A stretch of 64,000 nt of DNA. Origin: Anthoceros angustus (lineage: Eukaryota; Streptophyta; Anthocerotopsida; Anthocerotales; Anthocerotaceae). The notes beneath the pieces were generated by a model. That model had not been told where the DNA came from and ran no database searches. It saw only the letters and a program-made list of their open reading frames with translations. Where the stretch lies: positions 930,001 through 994,000 of the forward strand of contig MU008171.1 in the NCBI GenBank assembly GCA_010909165.1, given 5' to 3'. This document shows positions 45,756-58,259 of this stretch, piece after piece; within the stretch, counting starts at the first letter, position 1, and every line of letters begins with the position of its first letter. A program made the position numbers and the translations under genes.

Positions 45756-46136
45756 CGCCTTATTCGTAAAGCCCAAAGTGCTTATCCTTGAGCAGGACAG
45801 TGTCAGGCGATATGGATGCTGCTTGGGAGAAGCGATGGTTGGGGAATTGAACGGGTGGTTTGTGTTACGACATGGAAAGCAGGCGTTCGCAGGCCTGGAG
45901 GAGATTATGAAGATTTCTGTTGCCCAGACTTCAAGCTTGAGCTCATTCCTGGTTTCCTGGTTACAAGTAGTAACCTCTTCCCAGCCCACATATGTGATAG
46001 TGCACAGCAGGAGACTCCAGGGAACAAGCTCAGGCTGCTGGAATGGAAATCGTGGTTTTTTTTTTTTTTGGGGTTGGGGGTTTAAGAGAGCTTGTTGCAA
46101 CAATTCTAGGCGGAGACGTAGAAGGCGAGGAAGCAC
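45486..46136 (-). CDS. Open frame of 216 codons over the 66-bp repeats, unrecognised
   Basis: This minus-strand frame stays open through the repeats and an adjacent unique part (LLRLRLELLQQALLNPQPQK near the start). Repeated peptides such as MESTGHSSNPSDLKSLDE and MESKGHNFNQSEFEKLLQS have conserved spacing. It lies downstream of the lectin gene on the same strand and crosses a poly-T tract on the plus strand (46,052-46,067). Openness may simply follow from the repeat period, so I do not claim a protein. Confidence 0.2.
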   Translation of the reverse strand: MLPRLLRLRLELLQQALLNPQPQKKKKPRFPFQQPELVPWSLLLCTITYVGWEEVTTCNQETRNELKLEVWATEIFIISSRPANACFPCRNTNHPFNSPTIASPKQHPYRLTLSCSRISTLGFTNKADGTTMESTGHSSNPSDLKSLDETYSQCKAAGHDSHQSILRTPVKLVSNGKQRSQFQPVLSDWKTPVKLAAMESKGHNFNQSEFEKLLQS

Positions 46137-46192
46137 TCTAACCGAACTTGGAAAGTTTGCAGTGGCCGGACATCAAAGTGAGAAGCACAAGA

Positions 46193-46315
46193 TTCGATAG
46201 GCTTCACATGGAAAGAACTTGTAAGATTATTGGACAGGCTGAGAAACGTGTCAACATTCGACAGGCTTCTCATGGAAAGCACTTGTAAGATCATCGGACA
46301 GGCTGAGAAACACTT
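46193..46315. repeat. Two copies of a 64-bp repeat
   Basis: GGCTTCACATGGAAAGAACTTGTAAGATTATTGGACAGGC-like sequence at about 46,199 recurs at about 46,263 (GGCTTCTCATGGAAAGCACTTG). It lies just beyond the 3' end of the lectin gene. Confidence 0.8.
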
Positions 46316-46423
46316 GATCCAGGCCTAGGATTTGAAGCACTGAATGAGGTTACGTAGTAGAATTCTCACTTGACAATGTAGGACGAAGGCAACATGCACA
46401 TGATGTATTGGCAGCACATCTCA

Positions 46424-47337
46424 TCATCTAATGCAACTTGTTGGTACGAACCCACTTGGTGCTGAACTTCCATTCGAACAGCCTGTAGGTTCCTGGTCGG
46501 TGACAGGCACCCTCGACGAGAATCCAACATACGACTTGTCATTCACGTAATCGGAAAGCTTCAAGCCCGAGTACTGGAGGCAGAGCTTGGCCTGCTTCTT
46601 GTCGGGCTGGCCGTCCGCAGTGAGGTTCTGGAATCGCACAGCCAGGTACTCCTGTCTGGCGTCGTAGTCGATGAACACGGCGATCTTGGTGTCGATGAAG
46701 GAGGCTTCGTCCCACAGGAACTGGTCGACCACGGAATCCACGCTGTTGATGTCTAGGCCCACATGCGGGATGGCGGGATCCCAGTCGTAGGCCCGGGACG
46801 TGTCGATCTCCACAGCCACGGTCTTGGTCTTATCTCCGCGGAGCGACTTGCCGGTCGCGGTGTCGATCTCGAACAGGCCCAGGCTCTCGGATCCGCTGGC
46901 GCCCACGTTCTGGTCGGGCGTGATGGCGAATGCCCAGCCCCGCCGAAGAGGCGCTTCACGCTCCGCTCGCTGTCGCGGTCGAAGTCGATGACGAACTCCG
47001 AGGAGAAGGAGGCCGCGTACTGGCTCTTCTTCTGGTACAGCTGCACCTTCTTGTTGTAGGCGTATCGCACCGAGGCCACGTCGTTGTCGTAGGAGAAGAC
47101 GATCTGGCCGGCCGGGTCGGACGGCGTGCAGATGGCTGTCGCGGGCGAGTCGATGGAGCCGCCGTAGCTGCAGTTGAGCGCTGAGGTGAATGGCGGGTAG
47201 GAGAGGCTCACTCCCTTGGGCAGGTGCGCATCCTGACCAGCTCCAAGCCTCGTGGCTGCCGCTGGTACTGGGAAGCTACTGCTCGCCAGAACAAGCAGCG
47301 CCAGCAGGAGCAGCTGCGTCGCCCGAGCTACTGCCAT
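46424..47337 (-). pseudogene. Secreted legume-type (L-type) lectin, one frameshift
   Basis: L-type lectins bind sugars through a beta-sandwich fold; this one should be secreted. The ATG at 47,337 opens a signal peptide (MAVARATQLLLLALLVLASS, then PVPAAA), followed by the mature start. SSEFVIDFD is the first conserved strand. After a break, GWAFAITPDQNVGASGSESL corresponds to the G-AFxxxPD loop of the family. VAVEIDTSRAYDWDP and HVGLDINSV match the L-type lectin core with its metal-binding Asp, and DYVNDKSYVGFSS is near the C-terminus; a Cys-containing tail ends at CIR. The frame shifts by one base at a GGGG run near 46,938-46,945 (complement), and one more G would restore it. No intron and no kinase domain follow, so it is a stand-alone lectin. 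A TATATG-like box lies about 130 bp upstream. Confidence 0.75.
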
Positions 47338-48550
47338 GGTTCGTTCGAATTCGGAACCCAGAATCGGAAATCGAAATCGGACGGCGGATGTGGTGGCACT
47401 GCGTGGAGGGCAGAGGAAGCAATGAGCAGAAGATGAGGTGAGGTTGTGCCCTGTTGTTGGCTCATATAAAGGGGTGGAATGCGGCGAGGGCAGGAGCCAG
47501 GAAGGTTCATTCTGCTTGGAACCACACCTGTCCGCGGGTCGTCGTCGTTTGCAGCTGTACAAGTAGCAACAACAGAGAAGGTTCATCCGCATACCTGCTC
47601 TCATCAGTCCTACAGGTGGATTTCCGACCACCTGCCACAGGACTTTCAAATGAGCAGGACTCTTTTGCATTTGGTGGTGACTGTTTGATTATTGGTGTGG
47701 GTAGTCTGAAATTTCTGCCAGACGTCCTGCCAGAGCACCTAGTGACTAGTTAGTTAGTTGGATATATATTGGTGGTATGTCACATTGGCAGGCCTGTCGC
47801 AATTCTTTCCGCAAATCCTTGCTTCACACTTGTCCACGACTACGTGCCAAGTTAATCGAATATAAAATCAAGTAAACCAGTTATATAATTTAGTGTGAAT
47901 AGTTTCAAGATCTCAACGATTCTTGAGGTTTTAAGTTAAATTAGCACTCTAAGATTAAGCTTACATTTGGCTTAAAAGTTTTTTCAAGTATTCACGAGTT
48001 ATGTCATTATTGATGGTTGAGGGTCTTTTGAGGTATTTATGGGCTATAACTGGTTCTGGTTCTGCAACCTCTAGGTTGAGGTGAGACATGATCAAGAGTC
48101 TCATCATCTCAATTGACATTCATGCCATGCAGTTCATGGACCTTCGGGACAATGGGCTAGATACTAGTTTGCCAACGTGAAAAGAGCTAAACACAAGAAT
48201 ATTGTGTTAGAGGGTTATATCATTTATTAGATATGGAAAATCCAAGTGCACAAAGCTCTTTATGCTTTTACTACCAAGTTATCTATTTCACCTCCACATC
48301 CCACTCATATCTTAGTTCTAGATGTTGTTATTTGGCATGATTGTCATGCATGTCTTGTGTGGAGTATGCGAATGCCTATGTGTAGTGTATAGTAGCATGA
48401 CTTGGTTTTTAATGTCTTAAATTATATTATACTATATATATATATATTCATAAATATATTAATTTATCAATTATAATATATTCAAAAAATATATCATAAA
48501 TCTATTTAATGAATTTGAATAATTAATACATTTAATAAAACTAACTATAA
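47338..48550. other. Lectin upstream region and AT-rich spacer
   Basis: No gene seen. A TATA-like ATATAAAGG (plus strand, about 47,463-47,472; TTTATATG on the lectin strand) is about 130 bp before the lectin start. From 47,860 to 48,550 the sequence is AT-rich, with a TATATATATATAT run near 48,432-48,446. Confidence 0.4.
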
Positions 48551-48887
48551 TTACCTGCATTTGCGGAGTCTGGAGAAATGGAGAGGATGTGTCCTAATTC
48601 GGATTATGCTTGGCCCTGCTCTGAAAGTACTAAAAGTTTGGGAAGCTTTCCTAGGGCTGCTCATTCTGGGAATACTCCTTCTATGAGGCAGACTACCACT
48701 CAGTTGAGCTAATTGTCCCTTGAGTGCCATTCTCAAAGACGTGACAAATAAACTGCGTCGGCATTTTGCCTGTCCATGCACATTTCACGATGGCTGCGTG
48801 CTTGCATATTCCCTCATTCAAAATCATGCTAGGCAGTAGCTGTTACTGTGGGATGCATCAGAGAAGACTCCTGAAAACAAGGGCGTG

Positions 48888-50598
48888 GTGAGCCTGAAAG
48901 GATGCAGCTTCTAGTATTCATCGTAGGTGCACTGTACAGTTGAAAAGGCCGGCAGAAGTTGCTCAGAAATCGATTGTGATGTCCTGGCCGGGAACGCAGC
49001 CTGACTTTGTGGACGTCTGCAGAACTGGAGCATGGTAGTCGTACAGTGTCTTGCTGATTTTGCGCAGAGTCTTGCGTGGCTGGTTCAGGGCAACAGCCAA
49101 ACTGCGGGAAGGCAGCTGAAACAGAGCTTGAGCTGCAATCTGCACAAAACGGGTTGTAATGGATGAGCATGGCAGCGGTCAGACATGGTATTCATCACAG
49201 CAAACTGTTTAGACTAACAGTACTAGAACGGCAGAGATATGAGCTGTGTGTCTCTCATCAGAGAGGCTTACCAAAGAGCCAGGGTTCTCGCTGTTGAGTG
49301 AAGAAATGAACTCAGCATCCTCGGCTCCACATTGAGCTCAAAATGCAGCAATCCACGAGGGAAGACGGTCACGTCGCCCGGTCTGAGGATGTTGATGTGC
49401 GCGGTTCCTGCCACACATTCATCCACCATCATTATGACGAGCAGGTGGGAATTGGTGCGCACCAAAATTCATGAACAAACGCTGTCACCAAGGCTTGCAA
49501 GATTCAGGTGCCTACCATTGGTGTCGACAAATCCAACTTGGAGCGGCCCGCCCGACAACATGGTGAGAACCTCCGTTGCCCTCGGGTGCGTGTGCGGCAA
49601 GTTCTCACCGCACGGGAACAGCTTGAATCTCACCACCGTGATTCCTGTGACCTGCACCGCCACACACATTCAACAATGCAGTTTCAGTGCCAGGCTTGGC
49701 TGCTGCTGCAAATTTAAAGCTCAACACTTGCAAACAGACGCGGTTCATGAGTTGCAAGCGGCGCATTGCTGCAAACGTACTTGAGGGCAGGGAACTTGGC
49801 GACGGGAGGTCAGCGCGGATGCCACCCGGTCCCTGCACGCCGTTGTTTTGAACACGTCCCGGAAAACGAATTCCTCCACCCCAGCTTCGAAGTCGGTGAG
49901 AGGGTCGGGATCGCGCACGCCAGGAACAATGGCGAGGCTGTAGAGCAAACAACCCAGAAGGAAGAGCGCGGCACCCCGGGACGCCATGCCCTCGCTTGTC
50001 TGTCTCGTCACTCTACACTCGTACTGTCTTCGGCCTTGTCTTCTGCTAGGACTGTCTTCCGCGATGGTGCTGTGTGCATCTGCCACTGGAGTCACTGCTG
50101 TTGTGGATGAGATGGAGCGAATTGCAAGTCGGGAAGGACTGCCGATGGACGATGGATGACATGAAGCTCCTCGCCTTCCATTTTATGCGTAGCTGCAGCC
50201 GCAATCGCCGCTGCTGCTGCCTGCCACGGCCATTCCGTTGCCGTCGTTGACGACTGACTTGGCTGCCCGTACACGCGGTTTCGCTTTTCCTTGACTCCGG
50301 TTGCAGTTCGAACTCGGCGTTGTAGCGCATCCCAGTTTCAAAACGGAACGTGCTTCCAGCTTCCATCTTAATTTTTGAGTCCTCGGCCAGTGATCGCTGC
50401 TGCTATGACCGCCTTGTTGCTTCGCGGAACCTCTCAACAGCAACACAGTAGTAGGACGCAGTGTGTCGATTGCAGGTTATGCCCATCATCATGGGAAGCT
50501 TAAGAAAATAATGTCATTACTCATCACAGGCTCACAGCTGACGTCTGGATGAAGGATTCAGACATTCGTGAGAAGGACGCACCTTTGTAGGCATATAC
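48888..50598. repeat. Segmental duplicate of the GLP-1 block (3,094-4,822)
   Basis: From GTGGTGAGCCTGAAAG to CTTTGTAGGCATATACTG the sequence follows 3,094-4,822 closely, including introns and the upstream region, with small indels. The left limit of the first block is a Copia LTR, and the right limit of this block is the LTR at 50,599. So the two copies, 45 kb apart, are both edged by retrotransposons. Confidence 0.85.
48963..49987 (-). pseudogene. Germin-like protein GLP-3, best-preserved of three copies
   Basis: Near-copy of GLP-1 with exons at 49,987-49,781, 49,651-49,516, 49,407-49,272 and 49,139-48,963. The start MASRGAALFLLGC and signal peptide are in frame here, unlike in GLP-1. Exon 2 opens VTGITVVRFKLFPCGENLPH, followed by THPRATEVLTMLSG, the first germin box with both His and the Glu. 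Exon 3 has GDVTVFPRGLLHFELNVEP, the second box. Exon 4 is IAAQALFQLPSRSLAVALNQ and on to QDITIDF. One T of a T-run (GTTGTTTTG instead of GTTGTTTTTG) is missing in exon 1, which breaks the frame after FRDVFK, and frame problems near the end of exon 1 and the middle of exon 3 are shared with the other copies. It would act in the cell wall or apoplast as a Mn-binding cupin. Confidence 0.75.
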
Positions 50599-51050
50599 TG
50601 TTAAAATAGCCATGTCTAGTATGCTTACATTAGGGCACGCTTCAGTTCGTGAAGCGAAACGCTGCTTCAGGCTCCGAGACCGTTACCACCTCGTACCGCT
50701 TCGTCCCAGCATAAGAACCCTGTCTGTACATTCCATGAGCGTAATGCAATTCTGAACGATCCATGAATTATCTCATGGTATCAGAGCAGGACAATTCTCA
50801 TGCCTAATCTGCGGCGCAGGCAACGCCTTCAGAGGCGCGCCGCCAGACAAGCTCATATGCTTCAATTGCAGAGACAGCACCGAGAAAACTCCTACCTAAA
50901 AGAAGCACAGGGAAATCTATGGCATTATGCCTGGATTAGAACTACCTCAATCCTCCTACTCATAGGAGAGGAGATTCTACTTCGTGGGTGCTGCGACCGA
51001 CGCGATTATGACTGGGCGTATGTGCATTGTTCCTTTCTCTACACATAACG
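50599..51050 (+). mobile_element. Copia element F: 5' LTR and leader, truncated
   Basis: The LTR at 50,599-50,775 (TGTTAAAATAG...TTATCTCA) is followed by an intact primer-binding site TGGTATCAGAGC at 50,776-50,787. About 260 bp of leader follow, with no gag that I recognise, and the element breaks off near 51,050. It is inserted in the upstream flank of GLP-3 at the point where similarity to the GLP-1 flank stops. Confidence 0.75.
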
Positions 51051-51920
51051 TAAAGTCGCGGCCTCGTCTGGGGCCTCGACGCGCCCAGTTGGTTTTTTTT
51101 CGGGGCCAAAAGGGTAAAACGAAGAGAGAGAATTTTTCAATTGGTAAAATTTTTTACTGAATAAGGTGGAAATTGTAACAATAGAGTAGAAAGCATAGAC
51201 TGATGGATGGAAACATTTTACCATCCAAGTCAAAACTAGAATAGGAGGGTAAAGAATGGATCAACCAAGTGAATATAGAGTAAAACGAGGATGAATGGAA
51301 ACATTTTACCATCCAAATCAAAACTAGAACAACAGGGTAAAGAATGATCACCAAGTGAATAGCAAGTGCAGCTGAAATACCATGGTAGATTGTAATCTGA
51401 GGAGGCCTAGTAATTCCAACACAATCGCTAACTGGCAAGAAACATCTTACATTATACCATTCATGCGGATCCGGGATATACAAAAACCAACAAAGAAATA
51501 TCATCTTTGCAAAGTTTCGTATATCCGTAATTGCATGAATTCAAAATAACAGAAAATAGAGAAAATACCAGAATAGTTGATCCTCCTTATTCGAAATTAC
51601 AAATCTACATATACAAAGTAAAATTAGGCTTGTAACCAATTAGATGATTCGGAATAGACGCAAAGAAAAGTTCATTAGAAAAGATTCCCACCTTATTTTG
51701 GAAAATTGATGTACAATTGTAGAGATTGAAGACATAGTTTCCAAGACCACTTGGTTTAACCGGGCAACTTGTCCAACATTATCATAGTTTGCGAGTTGAT
51801 GAACCCGGGGCTTTGGAGAAATTCTTCATCTTCACGAAAGTTGAGAACCTAATCAAACATTACCGTCTTAGTCTACTAAAGTAAAATTAGCGATCAAAAT
51901 CAAGGGAACAATTAAATCAA
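51051..51920. other. Non-coding, AT-rich, with a two-copy 90-bp repeat
   Basis: GATGGAAACATTTTACCATCC with the following AAAACTAGAA...GGGTAAAGAATG sequence occurs at about 51,204 and 51,294. Otherwise nothing recognisable to 51,920. Confidence 0.5.
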
Positions 51921-52359
51921 CTTACTTTATATGGTTTTCCATGGATGGAAGTGGAGGCTGGAGTGACGTAACATTGTCAATAGTTTGCTTCGCCTTTCCC
52001 ACGCAATCTTCGCATTTCTGTTGCTCCTTCTGCTTTGAGTTTTTCCTGCTGTTTGAAATACTCTTGCCTCCTTTCGACATTTTTTCTCCTTTGGATCTCC
52101 AAAGCTTTCTCTCTTTGCTTGGAGACTCGAAGTTGTACAGCCTTGCGCCTCTGCTGTTCAATCAATGATTCTAAATCTGTTTGCCGTTGAAATTCCCTTT
52201 TCTGATTCTCCCTGTCATTCTCCCTTTCTCGGGTAATCTCAGCAAGACGCTGCTCAAACCTGCTTGAACCACCCTTCTCAATCCCATGCTGCTCTACCAT
52301 ATCCAAAGCTATAGGCAGTGTCTCCACAATCCTACCCTGTTGCACTTCCAGTTCTGAAG

Positions 52360-54850
52360 TCTCACCACAATGACTTGGCACACAGGCCTCCAACTGAGGA
52401 GGCATCACCTCCACCACACTCAGGGCACCATCAATGTTGAACTGAGGAACGAAATGCTCCAAACTAGTGGTGGGGCTAATACTCGCCAAAGAAACATAGA
52501 ATCGACAAACACAATAAGAGAATGAAGGATGAAACTTAAACCACCTTTACACTTAACCTTTTCAACATGTCGATGTTGAATACACCCGAGTTGGTCCGTT
52601 GTCAATCAAGATCTTTAACACTACTTTCGGCACTTGACAGCTTCCAAAGCTTCACAATGCTGGAACGCAAACAACAACAACAAACATTGTATGAAATATT
52701 GGGTGCAAACCAGCAAGGAGAACCAAAATACAACAAGAAGATACTAACCGGTCCAGGTCGACAAAAGGGGCCTGCTTTCATGGTGGATAGCAAATGGCAA
52801 CACTGCAACAAAAAGCAACAAAAAGAGTCAAATACCAATCGAAAAGAAGAAAAGAAACAAACCTTCGACACCAAAACGACTCATAAAACACCAGGCCTCC
52901 AAGCGAGGAGGCATCACCTCCACCACACTCGTGGCACCATCAATGTTGAATGAGGACCAAATGCTCACAAACTAGTGGTCACAGATCTTTAGTGGTGGGG
53001 CTAATACTTTGCACAAAGAAACATAGAATCGACAACAACAATAAGAGAATGAAGGATAAAACTTAAACCAATACAACCTACTAACCGTCCAAGTTGATGA
53101 AAAGGGGCCCCGCTTTCATGGTGGATAGGGGTGGTAAAATTGGCAACACTGCAACAAAAAGCAACAAAAAGAATCAAATACCAATCGAAAAGATTAAAAG
53201 AAACAAACCTTGAAACCAAAACGACTCATGGAATGCTTACGTTACGCTGAACTTGTAGGCAACATTGAGCACAAGCCTATGCACAACAAATTCTTAACAT
53301 CAGCATCCTTTAAGTAGAATCATAATCTTCTCGAAAATCACTCCCTTCATGGTAGAAAATACTTACATCTTGCCGATGAAAAACTATATCCGAGTCCCAT
53401 TGACAACAACCGACGGAAGCACACCCCAAGTCATCCGCATCCGATCGAGTTCTTCATTGAGCAACTCATTGTATGATCTTCTTTCACGTGAACTAGAACC
53501 TGCAGGCCTGCTTTGCTTGGAAACTCGGTTGTACGACCTTGCGCCTCAATCAATGATTCTAAATCTTTTGTTGAAATTCCCTTCGATTCTCCTGTCATTC
53601 TCCCTTTCTCGGGTAATCTCAAGACGCGCTCAAACCCGCTTGAACCACCCTTCTCAACCCCATGCTCTACCATATCCAAAGCTATAGGCGGTGTCTCCAC
53701 AATCCTTCCTGTTGCACTTCCGATTAAAGTCTCACCACAATGACTTGGCACAGGCCTCCAAGCGAGGCATCACCTCCACCACACTCGGGGCACCATCAAT
53801 GTTGAAATGAGGAACCATGCTCGTCAAACTAGTGGTGGGGCTAATACTGCCGACAAACATAGAATCGACAAACACAATAAGAGAATGAAGGATGAAACTT
53901 AAACCACCTTTACACTTAACCTTTTCAACATGTCGATGTTGAATACACCCGATTTAGTCTGTCAATATCGAAGATCTTTAACACTACTTTCGGCACTTGG
54001 ACAGCTTCCAAAGCTTCACAATGCTGGAACGCAAACAACAACAAACATTGTATGAAATATTGGGTGCAAACCAGCAAGGAGAACCAAAATACAACAGATA
54101 CTAACCGGTCCAGTCTTGACAAAAGGGGCCTGCTTTCATGGTGGATAGCAAGGGTGGTAGCATTGGCAACAACAAAAAACAACAAAAAGAGTCAAATACC
54201 AATCAGCAAAAGAAGAAAAGAAACAAACCTTCGACACCAAAAGCGACTCATAAAATGCTTACGGGCCTCCAAGCGAGGAGGCATCACCTCCACCACACTA
54301 GGCACCATCAATGTTGGGAGGACAAATGCTCGTCAAACTAGTGGTCGAGATCTTTAGTGGTGGGGCTAATACTCTGCCGACAAACATAGAATCGAGACAA
54401 ACACAATAAGAGAATGAAGGATAAAACTTAAACCACCTTTACACTTAACCTTTTCAACATGTCGATGTTGACAAAAGGGGCCTGCTTTCATGGTGGATTA
54501 AGCTTTTAACTTACAACAACAACAAAAAACAACAAAAAGAATCAAATACCAATCGAAAAGATTAAAAGAAACAAACCTTCGACACCAAAAGCGACTCATG
54601 GAATGCCACGTTCTTGGAACTTGTAGGCAACATTGAGCACAAGCCTATGCACAACAAATTCTTAACATCCTACAGTAGAATCATAATCTTCTCCGGTAAT
54701 CACTCCCTTCATAGAAAATACTTACATCTTGTGTTGGAAAAACTATATCTGAGTCACATTGACAACAAGCGGCGGGCACACCCATAAGTCATCCGCATCC
54801 GATCGAGTTCTTCATTGAGCAACTCATTGTATGATCTTCTTTCACGGGAA
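52360..54850. repeat. Nested tandem duplications (about 1.37 kb with an internal 0.5-kb repeat)
   Basis: GGAGGCATCACCTCCACCAC occurs near 52,398, 52,906 and 54,279, with a shorter form near 53,765. AAAGGGGCCTGCTTTCATGG occurs near 52,765, 54,121 and 54,475, with a variant near 53,100. The block around AACTTGTAGGCAACATTGAG and TTCATTGAGCAACTCATTG (about 53,250-53,480) recurs at about 54,617-54,840. The simplest reading is a roughly 1.37-kb duplication (52,360-53,735 and 53,736-54,850), each containing a partial copy of a roughly 0.5-kb unit. Confidence 0.8.
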
Positions 54851-57049
54851 CTAGAACCACATGCAGTACTGTTTTGCTTGCCCCGACGGTCATACCGCAA
54901 AGTCCACGATGAGAACACATCATGTCAATAGAAGGCATAAACAAGTTCTGACATCAACAAATAGATCCTACCTTGAAAATCCAGCATCGCCAGGTGGCGA
55001 CGCTCGCCAAAGATCGAGGGCACCGAGCCATGGTCACCGCGTAATCATCGTTACACGGCCTCTTGTTCGTAATACCCATCAAGACCGCGCTCGCCATTGT
55101 CTTCATATATTTTGAGAGCATTCCTTTGGATACCCGGAGTTTTGCATACCAAGCCTACGGAGAAAATTAAAGTTAGCACGTCCAATGGAACACAAACCTA
55201 GAACCCTTATCAAAAGATACTTACATTCGATCTTGGATTATCGATGGGAGAATTGAAAAGAAACCCTTGGATAGATATATTCTTGTCATTTGCGTCCACT
55301 TTGGACAATGGTCAATGACGGCTTTAAATGTTTGAATAACATCCACCTCATAGTTTTTCACTTTTGGCGGAAGTGCTCACTCGTAGTTGCGCATATCAAC
55401 TTTGTAATTCTTGAATGTCGCCTCGTATCTGCGAGGCAACACAAGGAGGGTATTACAACACAAACAAGGTATCATACACAGAGTATTACCACACAACAAA
55501 GCATCAATCAAAACATGGACAAACGTCTGTAAAAACGCCTAATCCAAGAGAATGAGAAGTCCACGATTAACGGTTGTGCAATTCCTCCCGCCACGTACTC
55601 AAACGATTCATGCAAAATATGCACACCTATTCGAAAACATTGAATCGTTAGAAGCAAACAAGAATGTGTGCAAAATGCACACAAGAAGCTAGGAATCGAA
55701 CACAAACCTTTTCTCGCCCAAAAGAACATTGATGGTCACCGTGGAGAATTGCCTCTCATCATCATCGGATATCGGTTTCACCACCTTTACGATACTATAC
55801 CAAGGTCTTTCGATTTTCATGGAAGCAACAAGTGCGGCGACAACCATTGAACACGCCGTGAAACATATTGATCACAGCACATCGGACCCAAGACGGCTTT
55901 GCTCCGAACACACTTCCTTATCAAAATGCGATTGAACCCTCGAAGAAGGACATCAACGCACCAATATCTGAAATCGACATAAAATGAAAAGAAACACAAC
56001 GGAACAGAAAGGGATGAAGACTTACGTTGAGAGAGAATCTTGAGTTGTCTTTTAAGTTCGAACTTGGTGGAAAACGGTATCAATATAAGGTTCAAGTCCT
56101 TGTGAGGAATGTCCTCTATTGCACTATCCCAACCCCTCACACCACTCACTTTCATGAAAGACTTAAGACGACTCGGCACCAATTATTTTGGCGTTTGGAC
56201 TTGTCCTCACCACCACTCATTGCATCATTCACGGCTCCCTCAGAATCGAGGGTCAAACCCTTGGTCCCTAAAATGGGCCTCATCTTCAATTTCTTCCATG
56301 CCCATAGCAAAATCATCCTCGGGATCAGACCTCATTCTCTCAAACATATCAATACACTCGTGGATAACTTGAGTTCGGGGAGCGACACGAATGGAAAACT
56401 CACGGTGAAAGGAATTGAGACTTATCTTGCGCAGGGAGCACCACACCCATTTCGAGATCGTAGGCATGCTTTCCCGCAAGGACCATGGAATCGTGAGTAA
56501 TCGATGGACATTCTCACCAACAAACTTAACCTCTCTCGAAGCAGGACAATAGTTAGTAATCTCGACAAGGGACCCTCCACCAAGGGCAGTCGGGTGTCAA
56601 CCCTTCTTCTCTTCCGAGCAAAGAAGACGGCATCCTCCTTGGATGAAAAGTGCCTTGGCGGTTTGGGAATGGACTTTTCGCACCAAATATGTCCTCACTA
56701 TGCACAAGGACACAATCAACTTTACCATCATCCTGCAGAGGGTGGGTTGCGTGTGAGCGATGGCTGTTTTAACACGTTGTCGAGTGTACGGCTTGGACAT
56801 GACTTGAGACAAAGGTGCACCTTCTTGCCCGGTCCAGAGCCCGAGGTTTTCTTTTAGAGCCATCGCACCGGAGAAGTCATCGAACAACGTTGAGATGTAC
56901 AAACAACATAACAGATAACAAGCGAAAAGAAAGAACTCACATGCGCCTTGAACCGTCCGGATGAGAACTGCTGGAAGGTCTAAAAGTTGATTATCGCCTA
57001 GACAAGAGAGGATATGGGGCGTGCCCCAAAACACAACTTGGGGCTAGAC

Positions 57050-58000
57050 ATTGTTAGAGTTGTTATTCCTTCCACTTTCTATTAAGGATGACACATAGAA
57101 CTCTAAAATACACCACATATGGGAAAAATAAAGTGAAAACCCTTTTTCAAGTACAACAAGAGTTAGACGTACAAACAACCATAGATGTACAACATATACA
57201 TCGACCACACAAGTAAAACAATCAATGCTCATTGGACAACAGACTCATCCATGCCACACAACAACACATATTTCTAGATTAGAATCGGAAAACATCCAAA
57301 GATGTTGGGAGGCAAACCCTCCAAGACGTTGCACACTTCAATACCGCACATAAACACCGGTCTATGAGATTAAGCTCCAAGACATGCACACAATACACCA
57401 TGCCCAATCCATTCACTTTTCAATAGACACAAGTATGATGAGTCGATTACCAAATCTACAAGCGGGTCTTCAACGACAAGAGCAAAAAAGAAAGCGTTAT
57501 CTACACGCAAAAGTCAACTTATAACGACACAACAAACCGCACAAACAACACTACGAGACAAACAACCATAGATGTACAACGAACAACAACAAACAACGCT
57601 ACACAACGCACAAACAACACTACGAGACAAACAAAGTCCTTACGAAGTCAAGTAGGATCACATGACACGAAGACAAGAACAAAGTAGACGGATGATACCA
57701 TACAACGAAACCAAAGGACAACAAGGACCATACATAGGGACACTTCCAACAAGCAAATAAAAGGATTGTAAAGAAGACAAATAAAGATACTATTATCACA
57801 AATGCATCGGTGAACAAAACTCAACCGAGCGCAACACTCAAGCTCTAAGTCAAAGAAAGTTCGGTCGATTTCATAAAAGGAACGAGGGATCGTTTTCATA
57901 AAAGGAACCAGAGGGACGGTCGTTTTCATAAAAGCAAGCGACCACCATTGACGCTTTCAACAACAAACACGATGTACAACGAACAACAACAATGAACAAG
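57050..58000. other. A/C-rich non-coding stretch with short dispersed repeats
   Basis: ACAAACAACCATAGATGTAC occurs near 57,172 and 57,563. GCACAAACAACACTACGAG occurs near 57,539 and 57,609. GATGTACAACGAACAACAAC occurs near 57,571 and 57,970. TTTTCATAAAAG-GAACC is repeated near 57,870-57,935. No gene is supported. Confidence 0.5.
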
Positions 58001-58259
58001 AGGAACGGAGGCGTATCGGCAAAGACAAATCGGATAGCAATTGAGCATCGAGACATCTTCTAGCAATAGAACACAGTGCAAAGAACAAGATCATCGACCG
58101 GGAAGACACACATGATAAGGCCAAGACCGAAAGCGGCGCCGAATACACTGCCGCCGTAACATTGACAGCACCAAAACCGCACAAAACAACAAGAGCAAAA
58201 ACAATAGACAAGGAGGCAACAGACACAACGTAAGCGCAAATGGACAGCGATTTCAAAAG

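Noticed and set aside
46753-47670. 305-codon frame starting MQKSPAHLKVLW upstream of the lectin
   Set aside because: The first ~110 codons lie in the upstream region; the ATG at 47,337 gives a proper signal peptide, and the last part is out of frame after the G run.
48420-48545. AT-rich tract as a possible matrix attachment site or origin
   Set aside because: High A+T alone is not evidence, and no other signal was seen.
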